A stretch of 6,386 nt of DNA from assembly GCA_018813405.1 (NCBI GenBank), contig JAHJBW010000153.1:1-6386 (forward strand). Reading direction: 5' to 3'. A program made the translations under genes and the position numbers. Positions 1 through 6,240 of the stretch are shown one piece after another. The stretch is from Candidatus Margulisiibacteriota bacterium. GTDB lineage: Bacteria > Margulisbacteria > WOR-1 > XYC2-FULL-46-14 > JAHJBW01. Under the pieces are notes generated by a model. That model was not told the origin of the DNA. It did not search any database and saw only the letters and a list, made by a program, of their open reading frames with translations. How positions within the stretch are numbered: position 1 is the first letter of the stretch; every line of letters starts with the position of its first letter.

Positions 1-1
1 C

Positions 2-457
2 ACAAATCGTGAGCAAAAGATCACTATTACCGCCTCTTCTGGCCTTTCAAAGGACGATATCGAAAAGATGAAGAAAGAAGCTTCCGCCCACGAGGCCGAG
101 GACAAAAAGAAAAAGGAATCCGTCGAGACCCGCAACCAGGCCGACGCCATGGCCTACGGCGCGGAAAAGACCCTGAAAGAGGCTGGCGACAAAGTTGACG
201 CCGCCACCAGGGACAAGGTGGAAAAAGAGATCGCGGAAGTGCGCAAAGCCCTTCAGGGTACCGACGAAGCCCAAATAAAGAGCGCTTTCGACAGCCTCCA
301 AAAATCCGTATACGAAATGTCTTCACAAATTTACAAACAGCAAACGCCTCCTCAGGGTGAAGCCCCTCGACAGGGCTCGGGGCAAGACACAGGTGAGAAG
401 AAGGATGATGGAAAAACCGTTGACGCCGACTATGAAATGAACGATGATAAAAAATAA
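2..457 (+). CDS. dnaK: Molecular chaperone DnaK (Hsp70), C-terminal part only
   Basis: The reading frame is open from the left edge, so the gene starts outside the window; 151 codons and a TAA stop are visible. The first residues, EQKITITASSGLS, are the conserved end of the Hsp70 substrate-binding β-domain. The helical lid follows, with the family pattern ETRNQADAMAYGAEKTLKEAG, then a Gln/Gly-rich disordered tail (roughly the last 40 residues) ending VDADYEMNDDKK, the usual acidic bacterial DnaK end. DnaK is the cytoplasmic ATP-driven chaperone that binds unfolded peptides; DnaJ, encoded 3 nt downstream, stimulates its ATPase and delivers substrate. The ATPase domain and any promoter or heat-shock control (for example CIRCE/HrcA) lie upstream and cannot be judged. 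Identity is secure from the lid and the adjacent dnaJ. Confidence 0.96.
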   Translation, partial: TNREQKITITASSGLSKDDIEKMKKEASAHEAEDKKKKESVETRNQADAMAYGAEKTLKEAGDKVDAATRDKVEKEIAEVRKALQGTDEAQIKSAFDSLQKSVYEMSSQIYKQQTPPQGEAPRQGSGQDTGEKKDDGKTVDADYEMNDDKK

Positions 458-460
458 ATA

Positions 461-1537
461 ATGTCAAAAGATTATTACCAGATACTCGGAGTGTCCAAGA
501 ACGCGTCGGCAGACGAGGTAAAGAGCGCTTACAGGCGCCTGGCCCGCCAGTATCATCCCGATGTTTCCAAAGAAGCCGGAGCGGCTGAAAAGTTCAAAGA
601 GATCAACGAAGCCTATCAGGTATTGTCCAATCCTCAAAAGAAACAGCAATACGACACCTTTGGTTCTGCCGGCCCTGCAGGGGCAGGATTTGGCGGGTTT
701 GGCGGCGCACAGGGATTTGATTTTTCGGGCTTCGAGGGGTTCGGCGACCTGGGGGACCTTTTCAATATGTTTACTGGCGGAAGCCCTTTTCGGGGTTCTC
801 AGGGACGCGGACCTCAAAGGGGATCTGATCTGCGATTTGACATGGAAATATCCCTCGAAGAAGCTGACACGGGACTGGATGAAGAGATAGAGATAAACCA
901 TCTCGAGAATTGCCAGACCTGCAAAGGTTCGGGGGCCAGGCCCGGGACAAAACCGCAAAAATGCCCGACCTGCGGCGGCACCGGGCAAATAAGAAGGATG
1001 CAAAGGACCATTCTGGGCAGCATGGCGCAGGTCGTTCCCTGCGCGGAATGCCGCGGTACCGGCGAAAAGATATCCGACCCCTGCCGTGACTGCAATGGCA
1101 CGGGACGCAAAAAGACTCGCCGCAAAATAAAAGTAAAGGTCCCTGCCGGTATCGAATCAGGCACAAGGTTAAGGGTATCCAACGCCGGAGACGCGGGACT
1201 GCGCGGCGCCCAGCCCGGCGACCTTTACATATTCATTTTCATTAAACAACATCCGTATTTCGAAAGAGAAGGTTCTGATCTTGTGACCAAAAAAGAAATA
1301 TCTTTCGTGCAGGCAAGCCTGGGCGCCGAGATCAACGTCAAGACACTGACAGGCTCGGCAAAACTAAAGGTCCCTGCCGGGACCCAGCCCAACACCACCT
1401 TCAAGCTAAAGAACCAGGGCCTGTCCCAGTTTCAGGGCCGGGGCAAGGGCGATCTTTATGTCCAGGTAGAGATAAAGACCCCGACCGACCTGAGCTCAAA
1501 ACAGCAGGAGCTTCTAAGGGAATTTGAACGATCGTGA
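461..1537 (+). CDS. dnaJ: Chaperone protein DnaJ (Hsp40, type I)
   Basis: 358 residues, slightly shorter than the usual 370-380. All type I domains are present in order. The J domain is at about 3-67, with the HPD motif at 32-34 that triggers DnaK ATP hydrolysis. A Gly/Phe-rich linker runs from about 69 to 120. Four zinc-binding CxxCxGxG repeats start at C151 (CQTCKGSG), C168 (CPTCGGTG), C194 (CAECRGTG) and C208 (CRDCNGTG). The C-terminal β-sandwich substrate-binding domains follow to residue 345. It is a cytoplasmic co-chaperone that passes unfolded clients to DnaK. The ATG lies 3 nt after the dnaK stop. I see no Shine-Dalgarno in the A-rich upstream bases, so translation probably depends on coupling to dnaK. 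The stop overlaps the rsmE start (GTGA). No key residue is missing. Confidence 0.98.
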   Translation: MSKDYYQILGVSKNASADEVKSAYRRLARQYHPDVSKEAGAAEKFKEINEAYQVLSNPQKKQQYDTFGSAGPAGAGFGGFGGAQGFDFSGFEGFGDLGDLFNMFTGGSPFRGSQGRGPQRGSDLRFDMEISLEEADTGLDEEIEINHLENCQTCKGSGARPGTKPQKCPTCGGTGQIRRMQRTILGSMAQVVPCAECRGTGEKISDPCRDCNGTGRKKTRRKIKVKVPAGIESGTRLRVSNAGDAGLRGAQPGDLYIFIFIKQHPYFEREGSDLVTKKEISFVQASLGAEINVKTLTGSAKLKVPAGTQPNTTFKLKNQGLSQFQGRGKGDLYVQVEIKTPTDLSSKQQELLREFERS

Positions 1538-2271
1538 GACGCTTCTTTATTGATAAAGAAAGCATCTGCGGACCAACCGTTCACATCAAGGGCGGCGACT
1601 ACAACCATATCAAGAACGTCCTGCGTTACAAACCAGAGGACACCATCTATTTGATCGACAGCCTTGGACAGCGGCATACCGCCTCGATCAAAGAGATAAC
1701 CAACCACAGCCTGGTCTGCCAGATAGAAAAGACCGAAAGGCCAGCCAGGGCAAAAGGCCCGATCGTAACCATTGCCCAGGCAATACCCAAAGGCAAAAAG
1801 ATGGACCTAATAGTTCAAAAGGCCACCGAGCTTGGCGCGGCAAATATCATACCAATGACCACCGAGCGCACCATCGTAAAACTTGACGGCAAAGAAGAAA
1901 AAAAGCTGAGCCACTGGCAAAAGATCGCCAAAGAATCATCCCAACAATGCGGTCGCGATTTTATACCCTCAACAGAAAAGATACAAAGCTTTGATGAGGT
2001 AATCGCGCAGGCCAAAGAATACGACCTCTCTATCATTCCCTGGGAATGCGAAGAAAACGCTGGACTGAAAAGTCTTTTACAAGAAGGGAAACCGAGAAGT
2101 TTATTCTCGGTTCTTTTCGTTATCGGTCCCGAAGGCGGCTTTTCCGTATCCGAGGTTGAAAAAGCCAGGCAGGCGGGTATAATGCCGGTAAGCCTTGGCA
2201 AAAGGATATTACGGACCGAGACCGTCGCCATGGCTGTGCTGGCAATGCTTATATATGAGTACGAATTATGA
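1534..2271 (+). CDS. rsmE: 16S rRNA (uracil-1498-N3)-methyltransferase RsmE
   Basis: 245 residues, the normal family length. RsmE is a SPOUT-class (knotted) methyltransferase that uses SAM to make m3U1498 in 16S rRNA of the assembled 30S subunit. An N-terminal PUA-like RNA-binding domain (about 1-70) is followed by the catalytic domain, with family motifs QAIPKGKKMDLIVQKATELG (82-101), KIAKESSQQCGR (130-141), IGPEGGFS (197-204) and LGKRILRTET (221-230); the last two form the SAM-binding knot. The GTG start overlaps the dnaJ stop by four bases (GTGA), and a weak AAGGG lies 13 nt upstream. The stop overlaps the mtaB ATG. In many bacteria prmA sits between dnaJ and this gene; here it does not. 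A 9-bp hairpin lies inside the gene at 2090-2112, just before the IGPEGG motif. Confidence 0.95.
   Translation: MRRFFIDKESICGPTVHIKGGDYNHIKNVLRYKPEDTIYLIDSLGQRHTASIKEITNHSLVCQIEKTERPARAKGPIVTIAQAIPKGKKMDLIVQKATELGAANIIPMTTERTIVKLDGKEEKKLSHWQKIAKESSQQCGRDFIPSTEKIQSFDEVIAQAKEYDLSIIPWECEENAGLKSLLQEGKPRSLFSVLFVIGPEGGFSVSEVEKARQAGIMPVSLGKRILRTETVAMAVLAMLIYEYEL
2090..2112 (+). repeat. Perfect 9-bp inverted repeat inside rsmE
   Basis: AACCGAGAA (2090-2098) and TTCTCGGTT (2104-2112) are perfect reverse complements around the loop GTTTA. The following bases are T-rich (TTCTTTTCGTT overlapping the right arm), so the RNA would resemble a weak intragenic terminator. It encodes the segment just before IGPEGGFS. 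The protein length is normal, so there is no sign that it is an insertion. It could be chance. Confidence 0.4.
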
Positions 2272-3524
2272 CAAAGATCGCGTTCTATACCCTGGGATGC
2301 AAAAGCAATCAGTATGAGACCGAGGCCATGAAGTCGCAGTGTCCCACCCTGGAGATCGTTCCCTTCAATAGCAAAGCCGATATTTACGTTATAAACACCT
2401 GCACGGTCACCTCCGACGCCGACAAAAAATCCCGTCAGGCCATTCGCAAGGCGCTCAAGAACGATCAGTCCGCCCAGGTGGTGGTCACCGGTTGTTATTC
2501 CGAGCTGTGCGCCAGGGAACTTGAAAAAGAATTTCCAGGCATCAGGCTGTTAAAGATACAAGACAAAAAAGAGCTCTTGAAGCATATTTATTCCCACACC
2601 AAAACACCCCGCCCGAGCAGGTGGGGTTTTGGTGTGGGAATTTATTTACCGAAAGAAAACAGCCAGTGCCATTTCAAGGAAGGCCGCGTCAGAAGGAATT
2701 TAATGGTCGAGGACGGGTGCGAAAATTTTTGCTCTTACTGCATCGTTCCCTACGCGAGAGGAAAAGTAAGGACCCTGCCAATTGGCGAGGTCGTGGAAGA
2801 GGCCAATAAAATGGTCGACTCCGGTTGCCGGGAGATAGTCCTTACAGGCATTAATCTTGGCGAATTCAAAGAATTGCCGGCCTTGATAACCGAGCTCAAC
2901 AACATCGCTTCACTATCAAGGGTCAGGCTTTCTTCCATCGAGCCCATGTATGTTACGGACGAATTGATCGCAGCGGTAGCCGGCACGCCCAAAACCTGCC
3001 GCCACCTGCATGTTCCTCTGCAATCGGGTGACGACGGCGTATTAAAAGCCATGAACAGGAACTATTGCCTTGACGATTACAAAAAAATAATTGAAAAGGC
3101 CAGGAAAAACATCCCGGAATGCGCCATAACCACAGATATCATTGTCGGGTTGCCCGGTGAGGGGCCGACGGCTTTCGAAAACACCAAAAATGCGGTAGAG
3201 GAGATTGGTTTTAGCCGAATACATATTTTTACCTACTCACCGCGCAAAGGCACAGCCGCCGCCAAAATGCCAGAGCAGGTGGACCCAAAAACCAAAAAGC
3301 AACGGTATGATATTTTGAATAAATCAAGAGAAAAACTCATGCGCCAATTTGCTGAAAAGTATCTAGAAAAAGAAGTTGAAGTACTTATTGAACAGCCTGG
3401 AGAAGGACTAACCCATAATTTTATTAGGGTCAAATCTAAAGAAATAAATGAAGACATCGGCAAAATAATCACTATAAAGATAACCTCCGTAGAAAAAGAC
3501 TTCTGTATTGGAGAAAATGTATAA
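2268..3524 (+). CDS. mtaB: tRNA (N6-threonylcarbamoyladenosine-37-C2)-methylthiotransferase MtaB
   Basis: 418 residues. This radical-SAM methylthiotransferase converts t6A37 to ms2t6A37 in tRNAs reading ANN codons. The N-terminal MTTase domain has the three cysteines for the auxiliary 4Fe-4S cluster: C11 (TLGCKSNQYE), C45 (NTCTVTSDADKKSRQ) and C76 (TGCYSEL). The radical-SAM core carries C151-x3-C155-x2-C158 (DGCENFCSYCIVPYARG). A C-terminal TRAM-like RNA-binding segment spans about 360-418 (LTHNFIRVKSKEINEDIGKI). The pattern VTSDADKKSRQ and the dnaK/dnaJ/rsmE neighbours favour MtaB over MiaB or RimO. The ATG overlaps the rsmE stop (ATGA). Two oddities: a 52-nt palindrome in the linker between the first two domains (residues about 108-125), and a sharp fall in G+C after about 3300. 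I see no T-run terminator after the stop. Confidence 0.93.
   Translation: MTKIAFYTLGCKSNQYETEAMKSQCPTLEIVPFNSKADIYVINTCTVTSDADKKSRQAIRKALKNDQSAQVVVTGCYSELCARELEKEFPGIRLLKIQDKKELLKHIYSHTKTPRPSRWGFGVGIYLPKENSQCHFKEGRVRRNLMVEDGCENFCSYCIVPYARGKVRTLPIGEVVEEANKMVDSGCREIVLTGINLGEFKELPALITELNNIASLSRVRLSSIEPMYVTDELIAAVAGTPKTCRHLHVPLQSGDDGVLKAMNRNYCLDDYKKIIEKARKNIPECAITTDIIVGLPGEGPTAFENTKNAVEEIGFSRIHIFTYSPRKGTAAAKMPEQVDPKTKKQRYDILNKSREKLMRQFAEKYLEKEVEVLIEQPGEGLTHNFIRVKSKEINEDIGKIITIKITSVEKDFCIGENV
2590..2641 (+). repeat. Long in-frame palindrome within mtaB
   Basis: A 52-nt near-perfect hairpin. The outer 15 bp pair 2590-2604 (ATTCCCACACCAAAA) with 2627-2641. A 2-nt bulge (CA, 2605-2606) follows, then 7 inner pairs (2607-2613 with 2620-2626, one G-U) and a 6-nt loop (CGAGCA). 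It stays open in the mtaB frame and encodes a basic, aromatic stretch (about residues 108-125, including HTKTPRPSRWGFGVG) in the variable linker between the MTTase and radical-SAM domains. It could be an in-frame palindromic repeat insertion, comparable in kind to Rickettsia palindromic elements, or a transcriptional attenuator: the bases after it are TTATTTACC. Only one copy is in this window, so family membership cannot be tested here. Confidence 0.75.
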
Positions 3525-3590
3525 TCTTTCCATGGGTGGGGAGGAGGAAGGGGATTCGTATTATTAGAGGATTAGTGACATTGGCGATTA

Positions 3591-3617
3591 ATAAAAGAGA
3601 AGGGCCCGACCCCCTCT
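3591..3617 (-). terminator. Probable Rho-independent terminator of the minus-strand outer-membrane protein gene
   Basis: Read on the minus strand, AGAGGGGG pairs with CCTTCTCT (8 bp, two G-U) around the loop TCGGGC, and TTTTAT follows directly. It lies about 45 nt beyond the stop of the 3661-4485 gene. A longer-range GGGCCC/GGGCCC pairing (3601-3607 with 3649-3655) and an inner hairpin at 3625-3650 (CCAT/ATGG, TTTC/GAAA) could compete. The 3525-3660 intergenic stretch otherwise holds a G-rich run at 3534-3553 and no gene. Confidence 0.45.
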
Positions 3618-3660
3618 AAAGTATCCATGTTTCCTTTAAAGAAAGTATGGGCCCTAACTC

Positions 3661-4485
3661 TTAGAACGTAACCTTTTGTCCTACGATAGCGCTGAAACTC
3701 ATCGAGGTGCGACCATCATTGGTCATGGTCTTATCCAGACCAGTCCTCAACACAGAGTATCCGATCGCTCCATAGGTTTTGCCCAATCCCATGCCGAGAT
3801 CACCCTGGATCCCTGCCATGAATTGGCCGCCGACTGTTCCGCTCGAATTTCCGCTTCGGGTTATAACGTAGTTGATGCCGCCCTCTAAATAGGACTCAAC
3901 ACCGCCTAACAGATCAGCAGGAAGGTTGACGATACCACTGACATACAGTGGGACCGCTTTCCATTCTTTGCTGTTCTTGTCGTTACCCTGAGCGTAGCCA
4001 AGGCCGATCTTATACTGGATAGCATCGGCTGACAAACCCACCATTGGTCCAAGTCCCATCGGATCTGGCAGTAAGATATTGCCGGTGATTCCCATCATTC
4101 CAGCAACTAAGCCAACTTCCAAAGAGGTGTCAAGACCCCAGCCAAACATTCCCATGCTGGCCGGTTTGGGGGTTACAGGAGCTGGAGGCGGAGCGACCTT
4201 CTTTTCTATTCCGGTCGCTACCTGCTTTGCGGCTTCAGCTTCAGCCATGACCTTCCATTTCTGCAAGGCGGCAATTGTGCCCTTCTTTTCGGCCTGAAGC
4301 TTTTTCACCATTACGGCATTGCCCTGCGCACGATATTTGATGATCTTTTGATCAAGCAATTTTATGTACGCGCGGCCAGCTTCCAGCTTTTCAGCCGGAG
4401 ACCTGGTGTCCACTTCGGCATATACCATACCAGCCAGTGCCACGCAAAACGCGAACACTGTTAAACTTGCGATTAACTTCTTCAT
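3661..4485 (-). CDS. Exported protein with helical N-terminus and outer-membrane β-barrel
   Basis: I do not recognise a named family. With the ATG at 4485 the protein has 274 residues. A longer GTG start at 4497 is unlikely, because that GTG lies inside the Shine-Dalgarno AAGGAGGTGA. Residues 1-23 are a clear signal peptide (KK, hydrophobic core, VYA before the cut). Mature residues 26-95 are charged and Ala-rich and probably helical or coiled coil. Residues 97-108 are a Pro-rich linker (APPPAPVTPKP). From about 112 to the end are alternating, Gly-rich strands (YVSGIVN, SYLEGGINYVITR, GAIGYSVLRTGL, SMSFSAIVGQ), and the last residues are KVTF. A terminal Phe on a final strand is the classic BAM recognition signal of outer-membrane barrels. 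The likely place is the outer membrane, with the helical part in the periplasm. Function unknown. It has its own promoter and a likely terminator, so it is a single-gene unit. Confidence 0.72.
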   Translation of the reverse strand: MKKLIASLTVFAFCVALAGMVYAEVDTRSPAEKLEAGRAYIKLLDQKIIKYRAQGNAVMVKKLQAEKKGTIAALQKWKVMAEAEAAKQVATGIEKKVAPPPAPVTPKPASMGMFGWGLDTSLEVGLVAGMMGITGNILLPDPMGLGPMVGLSADAIQYKIGLGYAQGNDKNSKEWKAVPLYVSGIVNLPADLLGGVESYLEGGINYVITRSGNSSGTVGGQFMAGIQGDLGMGLGKTYGAIGYSVLRTGLDKTMTNDGRTSMSFSAIVGQKVTF

Positions 4486-4494
4486 TATTGATTT

Positions 4495-4504
4495 CACCTC
4501 CTTT
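4495..4504 (-). promoter_or_regulatory. Strong Shine-Dalgarno deciding the start at 4485
   Basis: On the minus strand AAAGGAGGTG, continuing GAA, is fully complementary to the usual 16S 3' end over AGGAGGTGA. It ends 11 nt (counted from AGGAGG) before ATG 4485. The upstream in-frame GTG at 4497 is part of this site and so cannot be the start it serves. Confidence 0.8.
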
Positions 4505-4531
4505 TGACCCTATTGGGCTGAATAGCATAAT
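4504..4531 (+). promoter_or_regulatory. Possible rmuC promoter, overlapping the opposing promoter
   Basis: On the plus strand TTGACC (4504-4509) and CATAAT (4526-4531) are each one base from consensus, separated by 16 nt. The -10 occupies almost the same bases as the -10 of the minus-strand promoter (4527-4532). A start near 4538 would give a leader of about 45 nt before ATG 4583. It is less certain than the opposing promoter. Confidence 0.45.
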
Positions 4532-4555
4532 ATAAATATTTGGCAAGCTTGTCAA
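4527..4555 (-). promoter_or_regulatory. Sigma70-type promoter for the outer-membrane protein gene
   Basis: The minus strand shows a perfect -35 TTGACA (plus-strand 4550-4555), a 17-nt spacer and -10 TATTAT (plus-strand 4527-4532, 5 of 6 matches). Transcription would begin near 4520, giving a 5' leader of about 35 nt with the strong Shine-Dalgarno. The spacing and matches make this the best promoter in the window. Confidence 0.75.
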
Positions 4556-4582
4556 GTGCTTTTTTTACTGCTAGAATTGAGC

Positions 4583-5653
4583 ATGGAAATATTCGCCGTA
4601 GTAATGTCCATTATCACGCTTCTGGCAGTAGCCGCCATCTTCCTTAAAATGAACCAGGCCCAGGCCCCTCAAAACGACCAGGCCACCCAGCTTTTACAGC
4701 AACAGATCGAGGGAATACGCGCTTCTATTGCCCAATCCTACAAAGACAACCAGGATATCCTGCAAAAAGTGAACACTGACCTGACGCAAACCCTGCAAAC
4801 CGTGGACAAGAACGTCAACAGCCGTCTGGACAATGCCGCCAAGGTCATCAGCGCGGTGCACCAAAAGCTGGGCGAGGTACACGAAACAACCCGCAATGTG
4901 CAAGAGATCAGCAAAGATATCGCCTCATTACAGGATATTTTAAAGGCTCCCAAACTGCGAGGCGGCATGGGGGAGCTTTTTCTCGGCGACCTTCTTTCGC
5001 AGATACTCCCGCCTGACAGGTATACCCTGCAATACAAATTTGGAAACGGCGAGGTGGTAGATTCCGTGATCGTTTTCAAGGATGGCCTGGTGCCGATAGA
5101 CTCAAAATTTCCGCTGGAATCTTTTAAAAGGATGATCGATGCTAAAGACGATGCGGAAAAGCAAAGGGAAAAGAAAGAATTCGTCCGTCGCATTAAAAAA
5201 CACATTGATGACATTGAGAAGAAGTATATTCGGCCGGATGAGGGAACTTTTAACTTTGCTTTAATGTATTTGCCGGCTGAAAATGTTTACTATGAAACGA
5301 TAATCAAGGACGACAACTTCGGCGAAGAAAAAGGCATTTTCCACTATGCGATGGGCAAAAAGGTACTGCCTGTTTCGCCAAATTCTTTTTACGCTTATTT
5401 GCAGACGATTCTGATGGGCTTGCGCGGCATGAAGATAGAACAGCAGGCGCAGGAGATATTAAAGACTTTGAGCCGGCTTGAGGGTGATTTTAACCGCATT
5501 ACGGAAGATTTTCAGAGGGTTGGCACTCACCTCAAAAACATGTCAAACGCGTATGATGATACCGGAAAAAGGCTGGACAAGTTCGGGAATAAGCTGGAGT
5601 CGCTGGAGAATAAGGATGTCATTATTCCGGCAATTGAAGAGAAAGTTGTGTAA
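4583..5653 (+). CDS. rmuC: DNA recombination protein RmuC
   Basis: 356 residues from ATG 4583. An in-frame GTG at 4556 would add nine residues, but it abuts the opposing -35 and has no ribosome site; the ATG has only a weak one. Residues 3-22 form one membrane-spanning segment, and about 30-120 a long coiled coil. The RmuC core follows, with family motifs KLRGGMGELFLGDLL (124-138), VDSVIVFKDGLVPIDSKFPLESF (159-181), FALMYLPAENVYYE (225-238) and VLPVSPNSFYAYLQTI (261-276). A helical tail runs to about 342. RmuC is a membrane-anchored protein with a nuclease-like PD-(D/E)XK-type core, linked in E. coli to limiting inversions at short inverted repeats. The exact activity is not settled. G+C falls after about 5100. 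A second, diverged copy of its last residues lies at 6224-6301, beyond the toxin-antitoxin pair. Confidence 0.9.
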   Translation: MEIFAVVMSIITLLAVAAIFLKMNQAQAPQNDQATQLLQQQIEGIRASIAQSYKDNQDILQKVNTDLTQTLQTVDKNVNSRLDNAAKVISAVHQKLGEVHETTRNVQEISKDIASLQDILKAPKLRGGMGELFLGDLLSQILPPDRYTLQYKFGNGEVVDSVIVFKDGLVPIDSKFPLESFKRMIDAKDDAEKQREKKEFVRRIKKHIDDIEKKYIRPDEGTFNFALMYLPAENVYYETIIKDDNFGEEKGIFHYAMGKKVLPVSPNSFYAYLQTILMGLRGMKIEQQAQEILKTLSRLEGDFNRITEDFQRVGTHLKNMSNAYDDTGKRLDKFGNKLESLENKDVIIPAIEEKVV

Positions 5654-5662
5654 CCGCTACTT

Positions 5663-5938
5663 TTAATGGCTCTTGAGAAATCTTCTTATGCTTTCATGAT
5701 CGCCAACTAAAATGAAACGGACAATATCATCTTGCAGCGAAAAAAGAATTCTTTCTTTTAAGGTTGAGCGGATTTCCCAATAGTCTTTTCTCAGTTTTTT
5801 CAAGCCAAGTCCTTCAGTTTTGACCCCCGAATCGAAAAAGGCCAAAAGCTCAGAAATAGCTCTTTTTATCTGTTCCTGCCGCTGGAAACCCAGTTTCTTG
5901 TAAAGTCTTTCAAATTGGCTGTCAACAAAGTATTTCAT
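5663..5938 (-). CDS. RelE-family type II toxin (probable mRNA interferase)
   Basis: 91 residues, typical for RelE/ParE-superfamily toxins. An N-terminal helical part (QFERLYKKLGFQRQEQIKRAISELLAFF, about 8-35) precedes the β-sheet region with the family pattern LKKLRKDYWEIRSTLKERILFS (46-67) and a last strand and helix, FILVGDHESIRRFLKSH. RelE relatives cut mRNA at the ribosome; the basic residues R50, R57, K61 and R63 are where such enzymes carry catalytic or RNA-binding groups, but I cannot assign them without an alignment. ParE-like gyrase inhibition is the alternative. The ATG overlaps the antitoxin stop (ATGA), so it is translated after its antitoxin. Its stop is 9 nt from the rmuC stop, convergent, with no terminator between. 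Confidence 0.8.
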   Translation of the reverse strand: MKYFVDSQFERLYKKLGFQRQEQIKRAISELLAFFDSGVKTEGLGLKKLRKDYWEIRSTLKERILFSLQDDIVRFILVGDHESIRRFLKSH

Positions 5939-6192
5939 TTATGCGAGATATTATCGAGATGTTTTAATAGGGCTTCTCCTGTTTTAAAGGTTTTCCCTTT
6001 TTTCTTTTTTGCGATTTTTTCAATTTTATCCCATTCTTTATCGGTAAAAGATCGTTCGGTTGTCATGGGCGTGATCACTATTTTATAGCCATCATCCGTA
6101 ACCTCAACATAATCTCCCACCTGCAAACCAACTCTTTTTAAGATGAGATCGGGGATCTTTAAGGCGTTATTTTGTTTGATTTTTTCAGTCAT
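5935..6192 (-). CDS. AbrB/MazE-like antitoxin
   Basis: 85 residues from ATG 6192. The GTG at 6201 is rejected because it sits inside the Shine-Dalgarno GAGGTGA. The N-terminal half has the swapped-hairpin AbrB/MazE/SpoVT pattern: NNALKIPDLILKRVGLQVGD, then YVEVTDDGYKIVITP (residues 8-42), which binds DNA as a dimer. The C-terminal half is charged (SFTDKEWDKIEKIAKKKKGK) and would wrap the toxin. It precedes the RelE-type toxin with a 4-nt ATGA overlap. The pairing of an AbrB-type antitoxin with a RelE-type toxin is a known mix-and-match. As in other such pairs, it probably represses its own promoter. The region is AT-rich: 5941-6000 has 21 G/C of 60, against about 58% in parts of dnaJ, consistent with acquisition. 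Confidence 0.8.
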   Translation of the reverse strand: MTEKIKQNNALKIPDLILKRVGLQVGDYVEVTDDGYKIVITPMTTERSFTDKEWDKIEKIAKKKKGKTFKTGEALLKHLDNISHK

Positions 6193-6210
6193 TTCAATCA
6201 CCTCTGCTTA

Positions 6211-6240
6211 ATCATACCATATCAGAAAGCGTATCGACAA
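6211..6240 (-). promoter_or_regulatory. Possible promoter of the toxin-antitoxin operon
   Basis: On the minus strand TTGTCG (plus 6235-6240, 4 of 6) and TATGAT (plus 6211-6216, 5 of 6) are 18 nt apart and sit just upstream of the GAGGTGA ribosome site of the antitoxin. The -35 lies inside the orphan rmuC tail. Short direct or inverted operators for the AbrB protein are not obvious. Confidence 0.4.

Noticed and set aside
27..467. Long open frame antisense to dnaK
   Set aside because: Low-complexity Arg/Pro/Ser/Phe-rich product opposite a clear dnaK tail; a shadow of its codon use.
2590..2641. mtaB palindrome as a CRISPR repeat or a tRNA-like element
   Set aside because: Single copy, no spacers and no cloverleaf; a simple hairpin.
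3534..3553. G-rich run after mtaB as a G-quadruplex or as a ribosome site for a small gene
   Set aside because: Only three runs of three or more G, so at best a weak two-layer structure, and no credible open frame follows it.
4486..4497. GTG start at 4497 for the outer-membrane protein gene
   Set aside because: The GTG is part of the Shine-Dalgarno AGGAGGTGA that serves ATG 4485, and the signal peptide begins properly at that ATG.
4556..4582. GTG start at 4556 for rmuC
   Set aside because: No ribosome site; it abuts the opposing -35, and the membrane segment is complete from ATG 4583.
6193..6201. GTG start at 6201 for the antitoxin
   Set aside because: It lies within GAGGTGA, the ribosome site for ATG 6192.
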